A stretch of DNA of 64,000 nucleotides from Cristatella mucedo (GCA_009760855.2 WPIO01000066.1:1140501-1204500); one strand, 5' to 3'. Shown: positions 10,511 to 22,660, counted from the stretch's first letter. Translations and numbers: made by a program. Notes: generated by a model not told the origin, from the letters alone.

Positions 10511-11620
10511 GGGGCCTGAACCATTGCAGAGCAGTGCCAGCGGCTTCTCTACGCCATTTTACTTTTTGCCTTCCACGTTAAACATCTTAGTGTCCATGAA
10601 GGAGGGACACTGAAGTTAGTCAAAATGCTTATTTATAAAACACGTGGCGATAATCCTAGCTGTGTTTTCTTTTTAAGAACAATGTGAACAACGATTATCA
10701 AGAACGACAGAAAAATATTCAAGTACGCTCTAGGATGAATCCATCTTAGGAGACGTTCCAATGATGCCTGATTTTTTATGTTGACATGAAAAATGCTTAA
10801 GAAAGAACTAAATTAGCATCACATCAGTTATATTTAAATGCACCTAGATATAGATAAAAGGTTAAAACTATTGATACAAGATGAAGCTTGTAGTTCTTTA
10901 GTTAAAACAGTTTTTGAGTGCGAGCTACAAACCGGATGACTGGTGTTCTGAAACTTTCTTGGAACACATCTGATCTGATGGATTATCAACATGTTTTCCC
11001 AAATCATCCGAATAAAAATGGGAAAGGTTCCAGAATAATCTTTCGACAAAAAGTTTGGTGGCTCGTGGATTAATTAAGAATGACATGGCTGCTGAGACAT
11101 ATATTTCAATCTGCAGATAACCTTAAGCCATAAAGAGAGAACTAGTGCAAAAGAATGCTTAGAGGAACTATAAAACATTTATTAGAAGTAGCAAGCAGGA
11201 TCAACCGTACTTTTATGCTAGTTTTTATTATCTGAAAGTCTAATATAATTTTAGTGAAAATCATAACTGCTTAGTTGTCAGTCAGATGACTGTTCTGTAC
11301 ATCACACTGGTGTGACATTGTGAATGAAATACTCCTTAATGGCTAACTATTTGATCTGCTTTATCTGACGATAACTGTTGATGACTAAAAGTAAGCGAAA
11401 GAGTTTCCAGTCAAATGCTATTATTTCATTACTTATTTTGACAAGGAAGCCACTTCAGAAGATTACCTGTGGTTGCTTAAACTAATTTTTACATCAAAGA
11501 TTCCGACTGTTTATTGCTTTGCAAGTATATTCTCGAAAGCGGCACGAATGATTAGTAACTTATACCACAGCGATTTTAAAACCTACACATTGCAAGAGGC
11601 ATAAAACAAATCGTACTTAC
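10511..11620. other. gene B intron, no recognised feature
   Basis: AT-rich sequence without a recognisable repeat, exon or RNA gene. Confidence 0.4.
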
Positions 11621-12079
11621 GAATAAATACCATCAGATTAAAACTGGTTTCGACTGATATTGGTGCAGGTTTATTTGTCTGACTGGCAAACAGCCTGAAG
11701 TCGTAGGAAAACTGAATACAATATCGACGTTGGAACGAATACGACGAAAACAAAGAAATTGGTCGCATAATTTTAAAATAGAATGAAAAGTTAATATCGT
11801 AACTTCCATCACTGTTGATTGAAGCCATGATAGTTGGGCTACCGAACCAAGTTTCTGGATTCCTTTTTCTTTCACTGCTGTCGATGAATGTTAAAGAACG
11901 TGATGAAAAAGTATTAAATATAAATCCTGAATCTAGTTGATTGAAAGTAAGACAGTCGTAATTGTAAAGTCTTACTTCCACTGGAACGTCCATATTTTTT
12001 CCGAACGTTTGAATGAAAGCAGATGTTTCGTACGCAACTGCAATGATGTCATTCAAGACACCGACCATGTACGGATATC
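11621..12079 (-). CDS. gene B, Ig-like domain exon (second visible)
   Basis: This 459-nt phase 1-1 exon encodes about 153 residues, the longest of the set. The acceptor ends in tttttgtag and the donor is gtaagt. The likely Ig cysteines are Cys43 in YNYDCL and Cys121 in RYCIQF, with a Trp at residue 78 and a closing beta strand SFNLMVF. The 78-residue Cys spacing fits a V-set-like domain, longer than the neighbouring domains. One sequon, NFS, is present. Sequence conservation to the other Ig exons is very low, so the assignment rests on exon phase, Cys/Trp placement, an open frame across 459 nt and its place in the exon series. The domain would be extracellular. Confidence 0.68.
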
Positions 12080-12892
12080 CTACAAAAATTAAAATATTAA
12101 CTGACGAGTGAAACCAGTCACTTTTGCAGCCATTGTTTGATTCCGAAGTTATGCTATTGTTATTCAATTATTATCGAATTATTAAAAACGCATAAGTTAG
12201 TGTAACTAGCCTCATATACGAACCCCATGCTTGGAAACATGTCTTTCATATGCGTGTTAAAGGAAAAATACTGGAGTTTAAATTTACGGCAATGTCAAAA
12301 CTTTATACATCTGCATGTGTTCACTTTAGTATTTGCTTATACTTAGATGATGCTAATGCATTAGAGTTCTTCCCTGGATCATTATCGTATGTGTTTCGAG
12401 ATCTCTCCCATTCCCGAAATTGATAAGCAATGGTTGTTACTAATTTGATCCTGCATGTCAACAGTATGCAGTGCTCAATTTAATTTTTTAAGTAATCCAT
12501 TTAAAATCATCACTGATTGGCAATCCCCGATACATTTCAAAATGTTATGCAAAAGATCATCTCTCGCATTTAGAACAGGATGTGGTAGTTGCTTAACCCC
12601 TATCTTTTACACAAGGAGTGCACCAGCATATTGACCCTATGCATACCACGTCATTTCCTGAGCATGCTATGGTTAACTATTCAATTATGCTTTCTTTGCA
12701 GCAAACGCAACATGCCTACTATAGACTAAGTTCTCCGATGACGAAATTTGAGCATAATGTAATTACAATTATTATTTCATTCGTGGAGGTATGCTTCCTC
12801 ATCTGTAACAAGCAAAATTCGGGAATAATTTGCTATGTAAGCCTAATCCGAGTTCGCCTGTTTGTTGGGGTAATTCTGTGAAGACCTTTGTA
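12080..12892. other. gene B intron, no recognised feature
   Basis: No repeat or exon is recognised here. Confidence 0.4.
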
Positions 12893-13255
12893 ACTCATTT
12901 CCGACAGGCCACCCGACTGGCGTCAGAAAATCCCCAGATCTGACCACATTTAAAAAGGACTTAAAAACACACATTTTTAGGACAGCATTTAGTGGGCCCC
13001 TGTGATTTGTCCTTCATGTGCTTATGCGTGCTGACACTGTGCATGCTGCCACTAACCATGTTTGCATGATTACCTTGTGCATGTCGCCCCTAACCATGTT
13101 ATTCAGGTTGTTCATAAAGCATGATATTACTCAATCATTTAATCGCATTTCTCTTTGCAGCAAATACAAGGCACCTAGAAAGAGATTAGGTTCTCTGAGG
13201 GTGCTTTATCAAGTTCATGATAATTATTATTATAATTAATATTATTATTATTTCT
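12893..13255 (+). mobile_element. LINE-B 3' end with (ATT)n tail
   Basis: It holds the last codons of LINE-B (DLTTFKKDLKTHIFRTAFSG), the 3' UTR with CATGCTGCC repeats, the terminal hairpin block and an ATT-rich tail. It is 5'-truncated. Confidence 0.88.
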
Positions 13256-13549
13256 GCCTGAGCCACAAGAATTTTACAGTTGGAGAACAACAGGCTATAG
13301 CTAAGTTTTTTTGTCCGCCATAAATATTGTCTATCTCGTGTGAAATCTGCTAATGAGAGATGATGAGAATAATATTAAGGTATTTGCATGACGCAGTAAC
13401 GCATCTGAACTAGCTTCCGTCAAAAATAAAATGCAGGTATCAGCAAATATAAATGCACGTTACCTCTTAGCTATATTTATTACGTGCAACACAATAAATG
13501 TAGTCCATTTCACCAAGGCCTGGTATGAAAAAATCAACTCTTCTGGATT

Positions 13550-13690
13550 TTGATGCTGAGCTGTCCCAGCAAGATAGGCGCCCCTAACAAATTTTGGCTT
13601 AGGTCGTGGGTTTGAGTCCATGGCATGCGTGAATCGCAAGAATGGTGATTAAGTGCTTTAAGGGTGCTATATAAACGGATTATATTTCTT
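13550..13690 (+). mobile_element. tRNA-derived SINE, diverged
   Basis: The box B region GTCGTGGGTTTGAGTCC and the tail GATTAAGTGC, then GGGTGCTATATAAAC match the SINE at 7312. The head is more diverged. Confidence 0.75.
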
Positions 13691-14180
13691 TAATTATATT
13701 TGTCAGGTAACTGCTAATACAACTTGCCAAAAACTCTTTAAAGACCGCACCCGAGCTTTCGCAGCACTATCAGCATAGAGATAATTCTAGATTCAGATAA
13801 AAAAATCAGCAGCTTTGACGATAAACATTCACCGGTTCTTCATCGCATTTATATAAAATCTGTGTCATTTACCGGCTTTTATGTTTAAATAAAACGTCGC
13901 GTATCCCAAGAACTGTCAATTTCTTCCCATCCAGTTTTGGCAGTGTTCTAGAAAGACCTTTGTTTTTTTCTAATGCGCTGTAATAATAAAAATTCTGTTG
14001 TTATTTTTGTCAATTTTGCATTCTCTATTACAAAAAAATATTAGATTTGATTAAGGATTGTATAACTGAGCGTCTGAAAAAATTCTAAATTTCAGTATTT
14101 TTATAATTTTTTTGTTTAAGACCACCGTAACTGCTTCATGACTACCAAAATAATCTGTCTATAGTGAGATGTTAATCTAC

Positions 14181-14231
14181 CTGTATAGTTGTTCAAGACT
14201 GTCAGGTCCAATTCACCACGCGTCAAGTCGT
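14181..14231 (-). CDS. gene B, candidate 51-nt linker exon
   Basis: The acceptor is strong (tgttttttaattgcag) and the donor is cag/gtagat. The 51-nt insert is phase 1-1 and open, reading DLTRGELDLTVLNNYT with a sequon NYT. It lies between the Ig exons at 20192-19785 and 12079-11621 and would join them in frame as a short inter-domain linker. Support is limited to splice sites, phase and the sequon. Confidence 0.42.
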
Positions 14232-15454
14232 CTGCAATTAAAAAACAATTCAGGTTCTAATTTTGTTTCGAGGTAGCGAACAAAGTGAGACCGAGAGACC
14301 GGGTTTAGCTTCTCTTCACAACGACGAACAATTTTATTGTAATAATGATAAGTTAAAAAATTTCTTAGGCTTATCTATTCCAAGATTTAATTGTGAGACG
14401 CGTTATTTGTATTTTCTACACTATTCATGTCAAAAGCCTCTTAAACTAAGAAATTTGACACAAAAAATTCCTGAGAAACTTCCTCTTCATCTTTCTGGAT
14501 TTTAAGTAACTTACGGAGATACAATAAATTAAAAAATTGTATATTAGTTACAGCTCTTATTAGGCTTGAGGAGATTTTAGAAAGAGAGCTTGCAATTCCA
14601 TTGCTGAATGATTTATTGTGCTAGTTGGCGTATCTAATTACCGCATATTAGATGTCCGAATAGAAAGTATGCAGTTATGTTAATTTTCATTTTAGTAGCA
14701 GTTTCAAAGAAGTGTTTCTGTTTAGTAATATCCAGATACATTATAATCTGACCGCAAGTAAGCATAGTTACGTGCACTTATTGGGTTATCTGCAATTATG
14801 CTATAGGTCCTCGTTCCGTGTCAATGCCCAAGATTATTGTGTAAGTTGGAGTATTGTGAATCCAGCTCCATACATTTAAAAATCAACAAGACAACGCAGG
14901 TATTAATCTAGAGATATTTTTGAAACCCCTGTAAGTAGGATGCATATTTGATGAAAAGAAAAGCATATTTAAGTTTGATAACATATATCTAAAATCAGGA
15001 CACTTTGGACAACAGTTGTGGAGATCTTTGAAGTGAAAAATACCTAGGATGGATCATGCGTAGGTTCGAAAGAGAAGCACATACAAGCAAAAATGCTTAG
15101 GTTTCACCCTTTTATGTCTTCATGCAAATATTTGTAGAAGTCACTTTCTAATCTGGTTCGGCCCACTTGCATTTCTTGAATTTTAAGACCTAGGATGACA
15201 CGCTGCCTTTAAATAGTATAGGATACAGGTTTGAGAACTGCTTATTATTCATGTTGCCAGAAACGTTTTTTGGTGACATTAGAAAGAAGTAAAACTCAAT
15301 CGTATATGTTTATGTATAAATTATAATGTTTACATTGTGACAACTTAAATTAACAGATTCAAAAAAACTCATGACTCCAAAAGGACCCTGAAAATGTGGT
15401 GAGCAACATACTTGATTCAGCTTCTTTTCGCCTTTATTCAAGCTACAAACGTCA
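14232..15454. other. gene B intron, no recognised feature
   Basis: No repeat or exon is recognised here. The plus-strand reading frame at 14263-14505 has no family features. Confidence 0.4.
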
Positions 15455-16017
15455 TAATAATAATAATAATAATATTGCACTTGATAAAGCGCCCTCAGAG
15501 AACTTAATATCTTTCTAGGCGCTTTACATTTGCTGCAAAGTGATACGCAATAGAATAGTAAGTAAAATCATGCTTGAAAAACAAACAAAATGAATAACAT
15601 GGTTAGGGGTCACATGCACTGGGTCAGCATGCAAATGTGGTTAGTGGCAGCATGAACAGTGTCAGCACGCATAAGCACATCGAGGACGAATCACAAGGAC
15701 CCACTAAATGCTGTCCTAAATAGGTATGTTTTTAAGTTTCTTTTAAATGTGGTCAGGTCAGGGGATGTTCTGATGCAGGTCGGGAGGGAGTTCCAGGGTG
15801 TGGGAGCATACGAGCTAAATGCACGATCTCCAAAGGATTTAAGGTTTGTACGAGGTATTTCTAGACTGTTGGATTCCGAAAAGCGAGTGGTACGATGCTT
15901 TGCCTGATGGGGTAGTATATCTGAAAGGTAGGCTGGAGCCATAGAATGAAGAGACCTAAAAGTGAGCGACAAAACCTTGAAGTCAATCCGTTGCTTGACT
16001 GGTAGCCAGTGCAGTCA
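15455..16017 (-). mobile_element. LINE-B 3' part
   Basis: It has the terminal (ATT)n, the hairpin block, the 3' UTR and a clean reading frame on the minus strand at 15972-15691 (SLTFRSLHSMAPAYLSDILP through NLKTYLFRTAFSGSL). It breaks off inside the LPVKQRIDFKV region. It is very close to the nested copy at 33007-33831 and so probably a young insertion. Confidence 0.92.
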
Positions 16018-16534
16018 TAATATCTTTCCGGAGGGAGTACATTCACTTTACAAGTGTATTTACTAGATCAGAGGCTCTCTAGGATCTAAATTTGTTTAAA
16101 TGCATGGCTCAGCGATAGATGTCAGAGGAATAAACACTACGATGCCCAGTTGGGTTGAGTGATTGTTATACGTGTGCAAAAAGCCCTGCATTATGCATCT
16201 AACCAGTACATATAGCACGTAAAAATGCACTAAGGACCGGGTTGCTATCGTAGTGAAATGAAAAGAACAATTAAGTTCCATATTCGAAAATATTAGGTAC
16301 GTTTCTATGCGTATAAAGCTTTGCTTTAGATAAAACCTTCTAATAGAAAATAGACCGTTGGTTATGACTCCAAAGCTTTTCAAGTTTAATTGAACAGGAA
16401 CTTCCAGTGATTGGCTGGAAATGTCACATGATGGTTATTTAAGCTAAAAATTATCGCACAACTATGCTTAAAATGTTTCCGACATTTCATTCTTTTCAAT
16501 ACGTGCAACCAGTTACACACATACATGTGTTCAA
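16018..16534. other. gene B intron, no recognised feature
   Basis: AT-rich sequence in which no repeat or exon is recognised. Confidence 0.4.
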
Positions 16535-17170
16535 GTTTCTTTGACCAGAAGGGAAGACAGGTACCTGGGTATTAGTTTGCACGGACTTCTGCCTCTAATA
16601 CAGGATTTTTAAGAATCAGCCTAACGATTTCCAACTTGAAGGGCTTGGGTACAATCCCATTTTCCAAAGAAGCATTAGTATCTCAGTTATGGAAGGTCCA
16701 AGTTGATCTGGCTGTGAAGAACACTGAGATTATGATATAGGATCTTCCGGATGCCACTCTTTTTACTAGACCTTGTTAAGGTAGCCACTTTCCATGCAGA
16801 AACCTCGGAAAACCTCTTTAGAAAAGTCAGAGCTTGTGATTCCACAATCGCTTTACTTGGAGGAGGCTTTGCGAAGGCACGAATGTTCATAATTGTTTCA
16901 GCAAAGCATGCTGAAAAATTTTGGCTGAGCCTTTAATATCTGTAGAGTCAGACCATAAGCATTGACCAGTAAATTGCTTACTCTCTTAATACTCTGTTTT
17001 GGTTCCAATGGGCAGCAATTTGGTTTTCAAGTAAAAAAAAAGAAGCACTGGCTTTTTTAGGCTTCCAGATGTATACTCGAAGGAAGTCTTTGATATTGAC
17101 TAGATCTGCATCAGACCCTGGTTTCTTAAAACGACGGTCAAGCCTGAGCTTGAAACGGCTCATTGCTTGG
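16535..17170 (-). mobile_element. LINE-A, region before the reverse transcriptase, inverted
   Basis: Minus-strand frames give FKLRLDRRFKKPGSDADLVN, and then ALTFLKRFSEVSAWKVATL. These align with the segment at 35510-34900 of the main LINE-A copy. The piece is inverted relative to the LINE-A copy that starts at 17541. Confidence 0.82.
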
Positions 17171-17364
17171 AGATTTTTTGTCCATTAAAAAGAATCTCTA
17201 TGACTCTGTACACTGAGAGAATGAACGGGAGCTAGCTTTTCAAGAACACTCCCAGGTGTCATTCGATGCATCAGCCAGGGTATCGGAAGTGTCGGTCTAG
17301 TCTGGGTGCAGATCAAAGTGACTAAGGTTCGAAACGTAGCACTCCACTGAAACTGCTCTCTTTA

Positions 17365-17540
17365 ATAATAATCCTAATAATAATGCACTCTATAAAGCGC
17401 CTTCAGAGAACTCAATCTTTTTCTAGGCACTTTACATGTGCTACATTGGTGTTAACAATGACAATCTGTATTAATAATAAAAATGCACTTGATAAAGCGC
17501 CCTCACAGAACTTAATCTCTTTCTAGGCGCTTTACATTCT
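17365..17540 (-). mobile_element. two LINE-B tails in tandem
   Basis: Two copies of the AAT-rich stretch plus the GCGCC hairpin block (17365-17445 and 17463-17540) follow each other with only a short spacer. Neither has coding sequence. Confidence 0.78.
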
Positions 17541-19172
17541 ATGTGGCAACAATGACATGAATGTTACTGCCCTAGCTCTGATCGATCTATCAGCTGCATT
17601 CAACACTGTTGATCAGGAATTCGTACTTGAATGATTGAGAACAACGATTGGTCAGCCAGACAAGGCGCTGGATTGGTTTTCATCATACTTGTCTGAGTGC
17701 ATTCAATCCATGTCGTGTGGGGTCGGGACTCACATGTGAGACGGGTCACCTGTGGAGTCCCTCGAGGGTCCTTCCAAGGTCCCTTGCGGCTCTGCATTTA
17801 TAATCAACCTCTGGGGAAAGTGATTAGGTCCATGGAAAATGAAATTTATTTTATGCTAGTGATAATCAGTGGCATTTTTCATTAAAATCACCGGAATCTG
17901 CTGCAGAAACTGACAAACTGAGTGCTTGCCTTTCCAGCATTGGATCCTGGATATTGGCAAACTTGTTTAAACTAAATTACGATAAAACCAAACTGCTACT
18001 AATTGGAAGCCGTAAGCACGAGGCTGGATTTGATGGCTTTGATTTTCTAATAGGTGAGGCTGTTATGCAACCGTCAACACGTGTTCGAAATTTAGGTGTC
18101 GTTTTCGACAAATGCCTAAATCCTAAAGGTGTCATTTAGAAGACTGATTCTACAGCTAACGTCACGTCCAATCCATATCTAAGATTAGGAGCTGTCTTCC
18201 ACAGTGGTTTGTAAAGCATTCAACCAGCTCTTAAGTTCTGTCTCGGCTTCATTAATGTAATTCCCTTTGATCTGGTTGCGGTGTGATTATATGCAGGCCA
18301 GTTTCACTCCTTTCCTAAACAGCTGTTGGGAGCCACATCGAGACGGGCCTGGGCTCAGCTGCTGTGCACCTGCAATGGGGCGTGGACAGAAGTCGATAAC
18401 CCTCTGGTGAACGGATGGTGGATTCATCATCGGGGTCGATCAGGGAACAGGGGCAGTCGATTCAAGAGAGGATTCAAGTGGTAGAAGGGGGCAAAGGGAG
18501 CCGTGAGTCCTTCGGCTCCGTAATTGGTGCAATAAACTGTTGCCAGTGTTCGTCGGCTGGCTCTCCACTGTGCGAACGGAACGACACTGGTCAAAAAACA
18601 AATGGAACTATGCCGCTGCAATTAGCTTGAATATGGCTGCAAAGCAAGTCTTTAAGTCCAGGAGGTTTGAGCACGTGTCTTCTTTACTAAAAGATCAACG
18701 ATAGCAATCGGTTGATTAAAGGATACGGAGCAAAGTTCTAAAGTTGACCCACAAGGCCCACGAAGGCTTGTCTTTCGCATACCCAGCTAAACTGTTTCAC
18801 CAGTTTCAGCCTCCTAGTGCCCTCAGGTCCAGTTTAGACAATTAATAAGCTGTTCCATTTTTTTGCTTAAGTACCGTTGGCAATAGGAGCTTTAGTTGCG
18901 AAAGTCCTAGACGGTGGAATTCACTTCCACAATTCTTATGGAACTACACGAACTTTTTTGCTGCCGACGACGGCTCATTATTTTTAGCGGTCCTGAGCTG
19001 CTACTTCCAGGCTACTCACTACCCCAAAATGTCTCATGGCTCTGCTATGCTTCCCACTTTCTTTTCGCTTCCTGAGATAAAGTCAGTCGGCTACGGAATG
19101 GGTACCGAAAGCCGCTCAGGCGGCGGTTTAGCTATGCCGAACCCTCCTGCATAACACCCACATGGCCCTTGA
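17541..19172 (+). mobile_element. LINE-A copy, reverse transcriptase to 3' end, degenerate
   Basis: It starts at the equivalent of [19 protein letters not shown] (here LIDLSAAFNTVDQEFVLE) and runs through the thumb region to the LINE-A C-terminus and tip. Stops and frameshifts are frequent. It is interrupted at about 18281-18597 by LTR-like sequence. The YSDD region is not preserved as a readable motif. Confidence 0.85.
18281..18597 (+). mobile_element. LTR-like insertion within LINE-A
   Basis: It starts TGTGAT and ends near GGTCA, carries an AATAAA signal (GCAATAAACTG) and resembles the LTR-like cluster at 40880-41484, for example GGATGGTGGATTCATC and TCGTCGGCTGGCTCTC. It interrupts LINE-A between the CTTCATTA and ATGCCGCTG blocks, so it postdates that copy. 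It is either a solo LTR or a truncated element. Confidence 0.6.
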
Positions 19173-19784
19173 GGGTTTGTAGAACGACATATTGAGATAA
19201 ATTAACATTATGCTTAGCAACCATTCGATGAGAACAATCATATAGACAATATCATTGACAGTTTGGGTCACCTTGCACGATATACTGCCATTGTATGAAT
19301 AGTTTATTCCTTCCATACTATCTATAGATTCTATTAGTGGCTGCCCCACCTCTTACTTGGATATTAGATTGTATAATCGGTACAATGTCAGCTACTGATC
19401 CCTTCTCTAGCGATCAGCAGAAATTAGCCTGGATTTGAGATCGTAAGGTTGCATTCAAATTATTTTTAACAATTGCAATCATAGGAATCGCATTACAGCA
19501 AGATAACAGGCTAGCTTAAGATTACTACGGTATCACAATCTATAGGGATAGAAATTAAACTTGTTTGTCAATGCAAGAACTTAAACAGTCACCAAAATAA
19601 ACTATAGCTGAAATTAGGCTAGGCCGTGCACTTATGATTCTTGAGGAAATCCTATAAGGAAACAAGGAACTAACATTCAAAGTTTCAATAATGAGAGGAG
19701 CTAGTTGCTCCCTCAGCCTGCGGGAGCTAGCATTAGTCGCCAAAGCGTCATGAGCATTCTTTAAATACATACAAAGCTACTTAC
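19173..19784. other. gene B intron, no recognised feature
   Basis: A minus-strand frame at 19349-19128 contains NGSISCKV, loosely Ig-like, but no compatible splice sites were found. Confidence 0.4.
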
Positions 19785-20192
19785 TGTTGACTACTGAAAT
19801 GTTAATGGCCGTGGTTATATGTCGCTTGTAATTTGAAGAGCTGCTGTAAAAATGGCATCCAATGTCATATTTCCCGTCAAATACTTTCGTTACTAGAGAA
19901 GTTATTGAGAATAAATGAATGTCTATATCTCCGCTTGATTTACTGGCACAGGTTACTCGCTGCTTAAGGATAAAGTTATATCGATCAAGCTGCTCCACAC
20001 AGGTGCACAATAGATCAAGAACAATCGTGCAGTTGTAAAGCGCCTCCGATCTAAGGCCGTCTCTCGAAAAGCGATTAATTGTCAGGTCGGCAGGTAGCCT
20101 GGGTATTTCCAGAACATCTATTTGTATGGCTGCAAGTCTTCCTGTGACAACATAAAGGTCTTTGCTCATAATTCTTGGAGCGGCAGAGTTTT
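19785..20192 (-). CDS. gene B, Ig-like domain exon (first visible)
   Basis: This 408-nt phase 1-1 exon encodes about 136 residues. The acceptor ends in gtatttttag and the donor is gtaagt. The translation opens NSAAPRIMSKDLYVVTGRL, a typical Ig A-strand start. It has Cys55 in LYNCT and Cys113 in YDIGCHFYSSSSN, with the latter mimicking a strand-F motif, and closes with the beta strand TTAINISVV. Extra cysteines at 63, 65 and 82 may form further bridges. Sequons NCT and NIS indicate an extracellular position. No exon upstream of it has been found, so the N-terminus and signal peptide of gene B are missing. The Ig assignment is probable; no strand-C Trp is evident. Confidence 0.7.
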
Positions 20193-21039
20193 CTAAAAAT
20201 ACGGGTGTACAAAAAATTTACAATATTGCATCCTTAAGCATCCTAGATTTTTTTCTGTAATTAACACTATTTTATTCTGGTTCCCAGTCAAAACGGAATA
20301 ACTATTTAAAGTTAAGAGTATAAAAAATTAGCATTAAGCTCAAGTTTAATGTAGGGAGCTTCCATGAAGCTCATAACTAAAATGTCTCAGTAGTTGTAGT
20401 AGTCAAAATATCTCAGACGATCTCGGGCATTGAAATGATCATGCCACCATGCTAAAGCCTAAACTAGCCAAAGGAGCACGAATCCACGAGTTATTTATGT
20501 AGTTATTTGGTTCATCGCAACTCAGCTATCGTATCTCCCAGAAAGCATCGAGGAAGAAATGTGTAGCTTAGGTTTGACACCCAGTCCTGGCAAGTGCAAA
20601 AAACTTGCATTGCAGAGACGGTAAATATTCTTAAAAAAGTCCGGCCAACCTAAGCAAATATAGCTTAGCAGTGAAAATATAAGTAATAGTCTTAATTCCT
20701 TAAATGCTTCTCACTTATAAAAATAGTTACATATAAGGCCACTAGGTTCGATGTGCAGGTTCCTAGTCAAGAAGGATGGGCACTGCAGCTAATCACAGGA
20801 GCTTCTCTAATACGTAAAGAGAATGAAGGCTAGGTGGTTTTATAACCAACCTGTAAGCTTCATGGCCAATTTGCACTCTTACTTTTAACGTGTATTCTTA
20901 TCGCGATATTGATATTATCGATTCTTTTAAGTCTGTCATTGTTCAGCCAGCTGTTATAATTCAACCAGCTTATGTTTCCCTGAGGCATTAAGTCTAGTCA
21001 GAACATTAAAAAGTTCTTAAGCTCGGGATAACAATCAAA
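20193..21039. other. unexplained sequence upstream of the first gene B exon
   Basis: No repeat or exon is recognised here. Confidence 0.4.
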
Positions 21040-21170
21040 GTTGCCGAGCTGGTTTGGTCTAGAGGTTAAGGTGCTTGCCCCAACCGTGGTGTTACTGAGG
21101 TCCTGTGCTCGAGTCCCATGGCATATGTGAATCTTGGGTAGGAATATAAATGAATTATTTATTTATTTAC
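21040..21170 (+). mobile_element. tRNA-derived SINE, tail shortened
   Basis: Box A (GGTCTAGAGGTTAAGG) and box B (GTGCTCGAGTCCC) are well kept. Part of the hairpin tail is deleted, leaving ATATAAATGAATTATTTATT. Confidence 0.82.
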
Positions 21171-21794
21171 TAAGGTGAAGACGGGCCAAGGTTGTACTGA
21201 GTTAGATTAAAGATTAAATACATCGATACGTGCCTCTCCGCTATCTGTGGCTTAAGAATTACTTCTGCTTTTGATTTCCATCATCTACTGTCATGTACAG
21301 TTTACGTGCTTTTTCTTGACGATGTGATCACCAGCACAATCTAGATGGTTACTTTAATGCACAGACTTTTATGTTCTTCAATTACTCCTAGCCGTCAAGC
21401 TTGAAGAACTCTCTTAACTTATTTTGCTGCATGCATGGCTGACGTCTCTACAAGGATTGCAGCAAACTTTCTCAAACAGGACTGGATACAACTAGCATAA
21501 TATTTATAGGGAAACGAAGTTAGATTCAGACTATTTTGATAGCTCGAGGCTCAGCATCTTTTCTGGCGTCATCGCTCCAATAGTGTCTGCATGAAATGTA
21601 GCTACCTTTTTCCGAAGAGACCTTGCACTATGCCACCAAATTATTTCCCCATTTGCCAACTTCAGGTAAATAGCATTAGTAAGCGTAAGCTTGCCGAGAC
21701 ACGTATACCTAATCAAAATTAATTCATGTATTCATGACGTTTCATCTCGCTATCTTTAAGTCACTGTTTGATGGTCAAAAGCTCTGTACAATCA

Positions 21795-21925
21795 GGCCCT
21801 TGCATTTGGAGGGAAACTCGGAAGCTAGGCTTGTCAATCGTGAGCATTACAATTACTATAGCACACCACGTCTTGTTGACCGGAAACAGCTTCCAATCTA
21901 GCAATACATGCACTTCCAAAATTTA
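21795..21925 (+). mobile_element. LINE-B fragment, old
   Basis: It matches the stretch encoding ARLVCRERRSCHITPLL and DLHWLPVKQ with many changes. Confidence 0.6.
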
Positions 21926-22549
21926 GGTACTTTTATGTTCTGGCCTTAGCATTCATTTCGGATCAAATTCCCCACAATTCTAGGCATAGTGCTGTTTCTT
22001 TTCCTACTAAGGTCATTTAGCTAAACATCGAATTAACCCCAAGTCCAACATTGATCGTGTCTTCAGATGGTATGCTCCCAAAGCTAATGACCAGCTCCTA
22101 ACTGACGTCACGAGCTTCCTGCATTAAGGTAATTTAAAAAGACACCAACAATGTCTGAGTATCATAGAGCGTGGTTAGTTCCTGTAATTCGTCTTGTATT
22201 TTTTATGCCTAGAAACTGTGAATCTGTGCTTGCCGACACAACCGACATTTGCAAAGGGATTCTGTGAGTACCACATCTTAGAATGTCACGATTGTTGGCA
22301 GTAACCAAAATTACACAAACCATTCGATCAAGCTTACTTAAAACACAAATACATTACCTAGAAATAGATATGATTATAGTTTGAATAAATTAATTTGTAA
22401 TATTATTTTTTTGAAATTTTGATTTCTTGCATCTGGTTTTGTTTGCAGCACAATCGAGTCTCAAATTTTTAGTTACTGAATTTATAACATACAAGCTAGA
22501 AATCCGGATTTGTCTTGCTTCAGGTTCTGGTAATCGAAAGACTATATTA

Positions 22550-22660
22550 AAATGTTTTTTTGCAGCGAATGCAATGCACCAGGACAGTAATTGAGTTCTC
22601 TGGTGTTTTATCAAGTCTATTGTTATTATTATTATTATTATTACTATTATATTAATCCCA
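22550..22660 (+). mobile_element. LINE-B tail fragment
   Basis: TTTGCAGCGAATGC, then GAGTTCTCTGGTG and an (ATT)n run match the LINE-B 3' tip. Confidence 0.7.

Noticed and set aside
19128-19349. Minus-strand frame with NGSISCKV, resembling an Ig strand F
   Set aside because: No acceptor and donor pair compatible with phase 1 was found, and no strand-B cysteine precedes it.
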